Shown piece by piece: positions 1 through 8,658 of a DNA stretch of 64,000 nucleotides. A model generated the notes under the pieces. The model saw only the letters and a program-made list of their open reading frames with translations. It searched no databases and was not told where the DNA came from. Made by a program: the position numbers and the translations under genes. Every line of letters begins with the position of its first letter. Positions within the stretch are counted from its first letter, which is position 1. The stretch is from Catonia carolina (lineage: Eukaryota; Arthropoda; Insecta; Hemiptera; Achilidae), in NCBI GenBank assembly GCA_035578175.1, contig JAQMRL010000004.1:74129901-74193900 (forward strand), read 5' to 3'.

Positions 1-599
1 ACGACTTTTTTTTAAAATCACCTCTTTTCTAAATTTTTTATGCTTTACAAGATAGAGCAGACGCCATGTCTCCTGAAATTCTTGGAAAGGTGGTTTTTTC
101 GCAAAAGAAATTGTTAAGATTGCGACTTTAATATGCATTTTAGCGCAAAAATGTATAATAAAAATTGTAGAGTATTTAAAATTTTAAAACTTTTATTTGT
201 ACAATGCTTAGTTTAGCGGTATTTAGCGATTTTCTGTTTTTTTCACAAAAATGTCTAAAAAAGTCGATGTTTTTTTACGATTTCAGCCTTAGTATGCATT
301 TTATGAGAAAAGTGTACGTATAATCAGATTTATAGGAAATTAAAGGATCTACAACTTTTACTCAAAGTATTTTTCTCTACAGAGCCTAGTTTAGCGTGAA
401 AGAGTGATTTTCCGTAGGGAGCCAAACTAAGGTTGATTTTCATTTTGTGTCTTTCACTCATGAGTAAAATAAGGTTATGTTTTTTGAGGTTAGTTTTTTG
501 TTTATTTTTAATGTTTTATTAGATACTAATGTTAGGGTATATTGTAAATTATTTGCATTGGCAAGAGAAAGTTGTGTGAGTGTTTTACACCAGGTTTTT
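1..599 (+). mobile_element. H1: HINE-like element, 3' two thirds
   Basis: Begins inside the element because the window cuts it. It keeps both tandem internal units (two TATGCATTTT blocks and the TAGTTTAGCG blocks) and the 3' end GGCAAGAGAAAGTTGTGTGAG with a mutated hairpin (TTTTACACC for TTTCACACC). It is non-coding. Family identification rests on comparison with the other copies in this window. Confidence 0.85.
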
Positions 600-860
600 A
601 ATATTTAAAAAATTATAAACTCAGTTTTCACGATCCTTACTGTTTATAGTACTAAATACGTATATATGATATTTATTTTTATTTATATGATACAAAATGT
701 TCATTAAAATGTAATTGTAAATTAAAATATAACTAAAATATTAAACACAAAAAAACCATAATTTACTCATAAATGTGCACATAACTCCACAGTTATAACA
801 GTTGGGCTCATAACTGTGCACAAGCCTTCAAAATTTGCAGGTATTTTTTTCAGTAATTAT

Positions 861-958
861 ATTTTTTGAGGTTAGGTTTTTGTTTATTACTAATGTTAGG
901 TTGTTTATTATTTGTATTGTCAAAAGAAGATCGTGTGAGTGTTTCACACCAGATTTTT
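861..958 (+). mobile_element. H2: HINE-like 3' end fragment
   Basis: Only the last ~100 bp is present: GAGGTTAG..TTTGTTTATT, a mutated subterminal motif (GTCAAAAGAAGAT) and the intact terminal hairpin GTGTGAGTGTTTCACAC followed by CAGATTTTT. It is older than H1, judged by substitutions in the motif. Confidence 0.7.
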
Positions 959-1800
959 GTACGTTGTTTTCCTACAGTACTATAGCGTCAATTGTGATTT
1001 TCATATTTTTCTTAACGAAATCAATTTCCAACAGAATATATTTTTTATTTTGCGTCATCCATACATGATTCAATATAGGTATATTTCTTATTTTACATTT
1101 TCAACTCATGATAAAACAGTTATGTTTCCCATTAATTAATTGGCTAAAAAACGTTGTTTCACAACAGATTTTTCTTAATTTGATATTATTTTGAGGAATT
1201 AAATTTAAATTTATTAGTTTTTGTTATTTGTATTGCCAATTTTTTAAATCAATTTTCTACTAATTTTTCTTCTGGATTTTCCTTTTTACTTAAGTATGAT
1301 GACGTGACGTTGAAAATTGATACGCTGATCCATTCTCCTTTTTTATTTTTGCAATTAGTTTAACAAGCGCTTACCTCATGTAATAGTAGTAGTGGGGATG
1401 TAAAAATAGTTCTAAGAATACAACTAACTTTAAACAATATTAATTTGTACAAGATATGAATGACAGCAGTGGTCACGTGATCGTATGGCGTCATAATACT
1501 ATTTCTCCCTTAGGATATACTACAATTTACATATTGCTGTTATACTAGTACACAATGTAAATTCATATCAGATTGTGTTTTAACCTATTATGATTAATAT
1601 ACAAGTTGCTCAGAAAGTGTTTACATGTTTTTCAACGAAAAATAATAAGAGTAAAAATTGTAATAATTTTCAATTATTGGAATGTAAGGGAAACTACCCT
1701 ACACCTACAAACTGGAAGTTTTAAAATTCTATAGAAAAAAAGCTGTGGAGAGTAATACTCATGGAATTAAAAAGTCACCAACATAGAAGTCTTAAAAAAG
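959..1800. other. No gene seen; AT-rich spacer
   Basis: No long open frame, no RNA-gene promoter boxes and no recognisable element beyond a faint H-like echo near 1100-1180 (TCATGATAAAACAGTTATG, then TTGTTTCACAACAGATTTTT). Confidence 0.5.
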
Positions 1801-2077
1801 TTCGGAAACAAAGGTTCCTGGTTCAAATCCTAGTAAAGGTAGTTACTTTTATACGAATTTGAATACTAGACAGTAGTTACCGGTGTACTTTGATGGTTGG
1901 GGTTCAATTAGCCATACTCTCTCAGGAATGGTCGACCTGAGTCTGTACAAGACTACACCTCATTTACACGTCATACACATCATCCTCATCTCATTGGGTC
2001 ATGGGGTTACTTATTATTCTGAATTGAACAGATTGCAACGTACACACATTAGGGATTACAAAAAAAATAAAAGATAA
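1801..2077 (+). mobile_element. SINE1-a, 5'-truncated tRNA-derived SINE
   Basis: Starts within the tRNA-like head just before the B box (GGTTCAAATCC) and runs through the conserved body (TACCGGTGTACTTTGATGG, CATTGGGTCATGGGG) to the A-rich tail. The A-box half is missing, so it should lack a complete Pol III promoter. A 64-codon frame inside is a by-product of the SINE body. Confidence 0.85.
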
Positions 2078-2249
2078 AGAATTATAGTTAGTTAACATCG
2101 TTAAAAGTCAGAAACTTCAGTACCTCATGTTGCTCATACATAGTACTTCATGATGAGGAATCAGAAAATGGTATGAACTATTACAACGGATCCTGCAAGA
2201 ATAGATAGAGGTTCTAGCAGAACAAGAATTTCCTGGCTCTCAAATTTGA

Positions 2250-2580
2250 AAGTCTGGTTTGGTTGAATATTTGGGTCACATAACCAGAGGAGAAAAATAT
2301 GAGTTGCTGAGAATTATTATGCAGGGAAGGATCCGAGGAAGAAGAGGCGTAGGAAGAAGACGCATCTCCTGGCTGCGGAATCTTAGAGAATGGTTCAACT
2401 GTAGTTCATTGCAACTATTCAGAGCGGCAGCCAGCAAAGTGACCATAGCCATTATGATATCCAACCTTCGATAGGAGATGGAACTTTAAGAAGAGAAGAA
2501 GGTTTGGTTAGAGCTCCGCAAAGTTATTTGGATGGCAATCAACAAAGCCATGATGATTGACAACATCCGAAACGGATAGG
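2250..2580 (+). pseudogene. LINE ORF2 3' end fragment
   Basis: Conceptual translation gives a short basic C-terminal piece (VEYLGHITRGEKYELL, then GRRGVGRRRISWLRNL and FRAAASKV). This resembles the region downstream of the reverse transcriptase in insect LINEs often annotated as endonuclease-reverse transcriptase. It stops near the end of the fragment, and the upstream catalytic domains are absent. I read it as a 5'-truncated, dead insertion. The clade cannot be assigned from this end alone. Confidence 0.65.
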
Positions 2581-2985
2581 CGCTAAAAAAATAAATAAAA
2601 TAAGAGTAGCTTATTAGTGTTTATTTTTTCAGAATTGTATTAATTTTTTAATTTATTGATGTCGGCGAGAAGATAAAAAAATTCAAGTGCATCAAAAGGC
2701 CATGCGAATGTACGATAGACTTTTAACTTATGATTTTATCAATGTACAACTTGAGAAATTTTACGCATTTAAAAGACCTTAAAATTTTTCTTTTGATTAC
2801 TTCTGCATCTTCTCCTATTATTTCTACATTCATCCCCTGAGCGGTCTTGTAGGTGGTCAGCTCATCCGTCTAATATACCAGAAATCACACCCGGATTTCT
2901 GGTCAAATTTGTCACTTTTCATCTGTCACCCTTTATTGACTAGGATTAATGTGCAAAACATTAAGATTTAAAAAAATCCTTTACT

Positions 2986-3900
2986 TTGCTTTATATTACT
3001 CCGTCTCCTCCTTTCATCCTTGTTCTCTTCTGCCTCCTCTTTTTTATATCCTTCTACTTAAATTCTCATAATCTGCCTTTCCTTTCTCCTACTTCTCTTT
3101 TTCTTCTTTTCCTTCTTCTTTTCTCTTCTTCTTCTTGCTCCTTGTTATCCTTGTCCTTGGTTTTCTTGTTTCTTGCTTCTTGCTTCTCTTGCTTTTTGTC
3201 ATTTTTTTCATATATTTTCTTCTTTCCTCTTCTTCGTAGACCCCTTCTGTTCGTCTTCTTCCGTTTAATTCCCTGAACTGTTTCTCCACCAGCTGCTCAT
3301 ATTTCTTCTCCTCATCTTTTCTCGTATTCCTTCTTATTTCCTTCTCCTGCATAACCTCCGCTTATACCCTATTCTTCCTCTGTATCTACTTTCTCCTCCT
3401 AGTCTTCCTTTTCCTCTTCCATTTACTTCCTCAACTTTCCTCCAAGACCTACTCCTATTGTTTCTCCTCATCTTTTCTAATATTTCCTTTCTTTCTTTCT
3501 TCTGCTCTTTTCTTCTTTCACTCCTTTTGTTCCTTTTCCTCCTTTCCTTCTGTTTTTTTCTCTTTTTCTTACGCCCTTGCTGACCCTTCTCCAACTGGTC
3601 CTGTGCCTTCTTCTACTTCTCCCTCCCTTATTCCTCATCTTTTCGACTTCTCTACCGTTTACTTTACCTACTCTTCCGTTTCGTCTTCTCTATCTCCTCC
3701 TCCTCCTCCTCCTCCTTCTTCTTCTTCTTCTTATACTCCTTTTACTGCTTTTCTTTATCTGTTTTCTCCTCTTTCTTCTTCTCATTCCTTTTCTTTTCCT
3801 TCTCCTCCGTCTCGAGTACTCTTCTTCCTGTACCACCTTCTTCTACTCGTTTTTCACGAATTTCTCATCCTTCATTCCTTTTCGTTGTCTTTTATTTCTT
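2986..3900 (+). repeat. Long polypyrimidine (C/T) tract
   Basis: About 900 bases are almost entirely C and T on the plus strand (TCCT, CTTCTTC, CCTCCT blocks). Frames here translate to Leu/Ser/Phe or, on the other strand, Lys/Arg/Glu low-complexity strings, so I do not call them genes. The tract ends about 70 bp before R400-1. A shorter mirror case lies beside R400-8 near 36.0-36.2 kb. Confidence 0.9.
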
Positions 3901-3969
3901 CAACTATTTCTCGTTGTGTATACTATAAGATCTTCAAATTCATATTGTTATAAATTTATAACCACTCTT

Positions 3970-4370
3970 CTGCTCATAACAAGCAGGTGGAGTGTTAAAT
4001 TATTTGCACTCGATCTGTTAGTTCCAGGGCTACAAAAAAGGTAATGTTTCTTATCGCACGGTCAGCAGCCAATTATATAACTGAAGCATTTAAAAACAGA
4101 AGACGTAGAGATGTAAAAGACACTAGTTAGAGTTATCACCTGTGAGAATAATGAATTCCATTTTATATATACATTCAGAACCTGTGGGGAATGAAGTGAA
4201 AGTGTCATTTTCAGGGTGGAAAGTAGATGCTTTTCAGAGGGCGGACATGATGATAAGCATACTTTTCCAATCAGTGAGGAACGCAATAGTATTTTACCTC
4301 ACTACTCGTTTTACTTAAAGCCTCTAGAGGTTCAAACCAGTCTTTCAACTCATGACCAGAACAACAACAG
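3970..4370 (+). mobile_element. R400-1, SINE-like 395-bp repeat
   Basis: Near full length: from CTGCTCATAACAAGCAGG to the short (AAC)n tail. It is somewhat diverged from the other copies (for example TTTCAACTCATGACC instead of TTTCGGCTGATGACC, which breaks the 3' hairpin). The short frames across it are shared by other copies through repetition, not coding constraint. Confidence 0.85.
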
Positions 4371-4425
4371 TCACCCTAAATCTTCTTTTAAATTTTAAAC
4401 TATCCTAAACCACTGCAACTATTCT

Positions 4426-5357
4426 AAAAATCTGGTGTTAAACACTCACACGACTTTCTCTTGCCAATGCAAATAATTAACAATACAACGTAACATTCGC
4501 CATAAAAACATAAGAAATAAACAGAAACCTAACCTCAAAAAACATAACCTTTTTTTAATGTTGAGTGAAAGACGGCAAAATTAAAATCAACCTCAGTTTG
4601 GCTTAAAAATACAAAAAAATCACTCTTTCACGCTAAACTAGGCTCTGTAGAGAAAAATGCTCTAAATAAATGTTAAAGATCTTTTTATTTCCTTTACATT
4701 TTATTATACACTTTTGTCGTAAAATGCATACTAAAGCCGAAATCTTTAAAAAAAATCGATTTTTCACACGTATTCGTGAGAAAAAAAAACAGAAAAATGC
4801 TAATTACCGCTAAACTAAGCGTTATACAAAAAAATGTTTGAAATAATAGTGGTAGGATTTTAAATTGTCTACAAATTTTATTATATAATTTTTTGCGCTA
4901 AAATGAAGGTTAAAGCCTTAATCGTAAAAAAAATTGTTTTACGTAAAAACAGCCTTACCAAGAATTTCAGCAAACATGGCGCCTACAATTTCTTGTATAG
5001 CATAAAAAGTTTAGTAAACGAGGCGGTTTTTAAAAAAAATCGTAGGACCAGTTTTTGAGAAAATCGCAAAAAAGTGAAAAATAACGCGAATTAACTACTA
5101 CTTCCAATTGACCGATTTTGATAAAAATGTTCGTGTCGGGTCCGGTAGTAGTATGTAACTTAAGTTTCAAGTTCGTACGATGTTTTGTTCTTGAGATATT
5201 TTGTATGCACACACACACACACCAATCACTAAAAACATGTTTTTTGGGTTCAGGGGGTCTGAAAACGTGTAGATCCGGTTAAAACTCGATTTCGAAAAAT
5301 CGACATGAAAACAATACTTTCCTTCCTATATATTCATATAGGCAAGAGAAAGTAAAA
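4426..5357 (-). mobile_element. H3: HINE-like element, near full length
   Basis: Minus orientation: 3' hairpin at 4431-4450, inverted motif ACTTTCTCTTGCC beside it, two internal units, a short (CA)n at about 5207-5221, and the 5' end CCTATATATTCATATAGGC with the second copy of the 13-bp motif at 5341-5353. Non-coding. Confidence 0.9.
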
Positions 5358-5446
5358 ATTATAGTGGATTGTTCATTGAGAAAAGATAAATGTTACAATC
5401 TCTAAGAATTTAGGTTTCGTGAACATCATAAATTGTTAATATTAAG

Positions 5447-5768
5447 TAGACCCACAGGGTAGGTCTAATGGTAAAGTCTTTGCCAAAATCAGGTATTTAA
5501 CAGCTGATTTTCGGAAACGAAGGTTCCTGGTTCAAATCATAGTAAAGATAGTTACTTTTACACTGATTTTAATGCTAGACAGTGGTTACCGGTGTACTTT
5601 GACGGTTGGGGTTCAATTAACCATACTCTCTCAGGAATGGTCAACCTGAGTCTGTACAAGACTACATCTCATTTACATGTCATACATATCATCCTCATCT
5701 CATTGGGTCATTGGGGTTGCTTCTTGTTTTGAATTGAATAGATTGCAACGTACACACATAGGGTTTAA
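5447..5768 (+). mobile_element. SINE1-b, full-length, tail split by H4
   Basis: Complete head: A box TAGGTCTAATGG near 5462, B box GGTTCAAATCA near 5529. The SINE body is followed by a tail that ends in A residues and is interrupted by H4. The target-site duplication AATATTAAG is at 5438-5446 and again at 6760-6768, on the far side of H4. This shows that H4 entered the SINE tail later. Confidence 0.9.
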
Positions 5769-6752
5769 AAAAAATCTGGTGTGAAACACTCACACAACTT
5801 TCTCTTGCCAATGCAAATAATTAACAATAAACCTAACATTAGTATTAAAACATTAGAAATGAACAAAAACTAACCTCAAAAACATAACCTTATTTTAATC
5901 ATGAGTGAATGACGCAAAATGACAATCGAACTCAGTTTGGCTTAAAAATACGGAAAATCACGCTTTCACGCTAAACTAGGCTCTGTAGAGAAAAATGCTC
6001 TAAACAAAAGTTGTAGATCGTTTAATTTTCTATAAATTTAATTATATACACTTTTGTCGTAAAATGCATACTAAGACCGAAATGTTAAAAAAATCGATTT
6101 TTCTCACGTTTTCGTGAGAAAAGAAACAGAAAATCGCAAATTACCGCTAAACTAAGCGTTATACAAAAAAATGTTTAAAATAAAAGTTGTAGGTTTTTAA
6201 ATTCTCTACAACTTTTATTATATAAGTTTTTGCGCTAAAATTTATATTAAAGCCGTAATCTTAAAAAAACAACGTTTTTACGTAAAAACAGCCTCACCGA
6301 GAATTTCAGCAAACATGGCGCCTACCCTATCTTGTAGAGAATAAAAAATTGAGTAAAATAGGCGATTTTAAAAAAAATCGTAGGACCAGTTTTTGAGAAA
6401 ATCGCAAAAAACTGAAAAATTATACGAATAAACTACTACTTTCGGTTGACCGATTTTGATGAAAATGTTCGTGTCGCGTCCGGTAGTGGTATGTAACTTA
6501 AGTTTCAAGTTTCAAGTTCGTACGATGTTCCGTTCTTGAGATATTCTGTTCACACACAGACACACAGACACACACACACACACAGACACACAGACACACA
6601 CACAGACACACACACACAGACCAATCGCTAAAAACACGTTTTTTGGGTTCAGGGGGTCTGAAAACGTATAGATCCGGTGAAAACTCGATTTCGAAAAATC
6701 GACATGAAAACAATACTTTCCTTCCTATATATTCATATAGGCAAGAGAAAGT
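5769..6752 (-). mobile_element. H4: HINE-like element inserted in SINE1-b tail
   Basis: Full-length minus copy with a (CA)/(CAGA) microsatellite near 6553-6620. It sits wholly between the SINE1-b tail and that SINE's 3' target duplication. No duplication of its own is visible beyond the A run, as expected for Helentron-like insertion between T residues. Confidence 0.93.
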
Positions 6753-6769
6753 AAAAAGAAATATTAAGG

Positions 6770-7679
6770 AGTTTTAACTTTTTGAACACCCTGTTTAAAT
6801 CACTGATTTTTAAAGTAATGTCCCTACTCTAGTGATTCTATTTTCTAGTAGGCTACTAACCGTTGGGGTTTTCTATTACTACATGTACTAATGATGTCAT
6901 AAGCGATTCTCTTTGCAATATTGCACACTACCTGACCTAACTTTATTTATTTTCCACATGCAATGTCAAATACGTATTGTGTTTCATAAAATAAATTATT
7001 ATTGGGAAGCTTAATTCTATTATTTATTGTCGTTACATGTTGGTTTATTTTTCAATTACATTAAATTATGTGATATTTTTAGAATGTAATTTACCTCAGA
7101 GTTTTTTAAATAGCTATTTTATTATTAATTTTAATGTGAATTGATTTTCAAAAGCTTTTTTTATATTGTATATCTCGAGGATAAAACTAAACGAGCTAAA
7201 ATCTGTTTATGTAAATTTCACTAGTAAAAATTTTAAATTTTTTACTTAAGTACATAAAAGTAAATATCATGGCAATTTACCAAAGTATCTTAAAAAACTG
7301 TCGTAACTTTTTTGTTTGAAATCACTCTATTATTTTTTTGAATTTTTGAATCTTTAATTTTTTTGAACTTCGATATAACGGAAACCTTGATTATACGAAT
7401 TTTTTTACTGCACTGTGACATTATAATTAAACTATATGTAAATTTACTCGATTTAACGAATATGTACCTGGATGTAACGAAATAGTGTTATGCAATAAGT
7501 ACGAAGTGATACGCTGTATTATGATTTCTCTGTGAGTTTTAAGGTAGGTTCTTTTGATTTCCGTACCTGAATTGTATCTGTTTACAAGCACAACGCATTC
7601 TTAACTACATGCAAAGGTGAAAGATTATTTTTATTCAACTCCTTAATGGGGTAACCCGAATTTCTTACTTTATAACCAA
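6770..7679. other. No gene seen; possible old pogo-like remnant
   Basis: AT-rich with no open frame of note. At 7367-7495 there are repeated phrases such as GATATAACGGAAACC, TCGATTTAACGAA and GGATGTAACGAAATAG. They resemble the ends of pogo/Tigger-like MITEs, but no matching pair of termini could be delimited. Confidence 0.4.
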
Positions 7680-8450
7680 CTAGCAACTACCGCTCGCTTC
7701 GCTTCACAGCAGCTAATGTAGGCCTCATTAGTTTATTTTAAAACCTCTCTATATACAATATTTGTGGTTTTGTTGCCCTGTGGCAGCAAAATAAATTGTT
7801 TTTCTGCACTTCCAGCTCTAGAAAGTCCGACGTAAAGTTGTCCATGAAAGAAGGAAGCACTCTTGTCTCAAATCGATGCCCACCGTTTTAAATGTTTGTC
7901 CCTGCGATTTAACAGAATTGAATAGAATGCATAGAAGAATACCGATGGAAAAGAAAGAGACAGTTGATATATGAATGAGATAAGAAACAATAATACGTGG
8001 GTGCGGTACGCAGAGTAATTGGAAATATATGACTCAGTTACTACCTGTCGAATGAAAAGAAATATAAAATACAGTACAAAAATAAAAATATTGAATATTT
8101 CCGGATTTTTAATGTTTTTGGAATCGAATGTTATTCTTCACGTTTTTCTGTGAAATATAAAAGTTGAATCGTGCTTCTAGCCCAAAAAATACTTCATCCA
8201 GAGGACTATGAAAAAATAAAAGTGCTATGCACCCGATAAACTAAAACATGCCACATCTTCACAGTTTAAGTTACTTAACTCACTTAATTAAAGTTACTTA
8301 AAGTTCCAAAATAGTCTATATTGATCAAGAAGCTCTAAGCTATGCAACAATAAAAGATTTTTTAAAATCAGTTTAGTAGTTTCTGAGATTACCTCATACA
8401 AACAAACAAACAAACAAACAGACGTTTCTTCTTTATTACATTAGTATAGA
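7680..8450 (-). mobile_element. Helitron deletion derivative
   Basis: Read on the minus strand, the element starts TCTATACTAATGTAATAAAG at 8450, has (GTTT)n 30 bp in, and ends GCGAGCGGTAGTTGCTAG at 7680. The flanking bases are A before TC and T after CTAG, the canonical Helitron A|T target with no duplication. At 771 bp it is far below an autonomous Helitron. It keeps only the C-terminal end of the helicase, so it is non-autonomous. The 3' hairpin is weak in this copy. Confidence 0.88.
7733..7930 (-). pseudogene. Helitron Pif1-like helicase C-terminal remnant
   Basis: Two overlapping frames together give the last two superfamily-1 helicase motifs. Motif V is seen as SVKSQGQTFKTVGIDL and motif VI as HGQLYVGLSRAGS. 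They are followed by a typical Helitron C-terminal tail ending NIVYREVL. The first motif is in one frame and the second in the next, so at least one single-base frameshift lies near 7855. The Rep nuclease and the N-terminal helicase domains are absent. In an intact element this domain unwinds DNA during rolling-circle transposition, but this copy cannot do so. It lies near the element's 3' end, exactly where an internal deletion would leave it. Confidence 0.85.
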
Positions 8451-8658
8451 TAACAACAGAAACGATTAAAAGATAATAACATGAACTAATATGAAATTGC
8501 CAACAATCTTTTTTTTTTTTTTGACTTTATTTAAGAAAATAAACTACAACTGTGTAAGAAGTTAACACAACCAGCAGTTATAATGTCAATAGTTTTATAT
8601 AAATGTCTTGATGTCACTTGTGTGAGGTAGTCGCCCAGCGGCAACCCCTCAGGACGAT

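Noticed and set aside
3577..4044. 155-codon Leu/Ser-rich frame and overlapping Lys/Arg-rich frames
   Set aside because: These are products of the polypyrimidine tract. Composition alone keeps stops rare.
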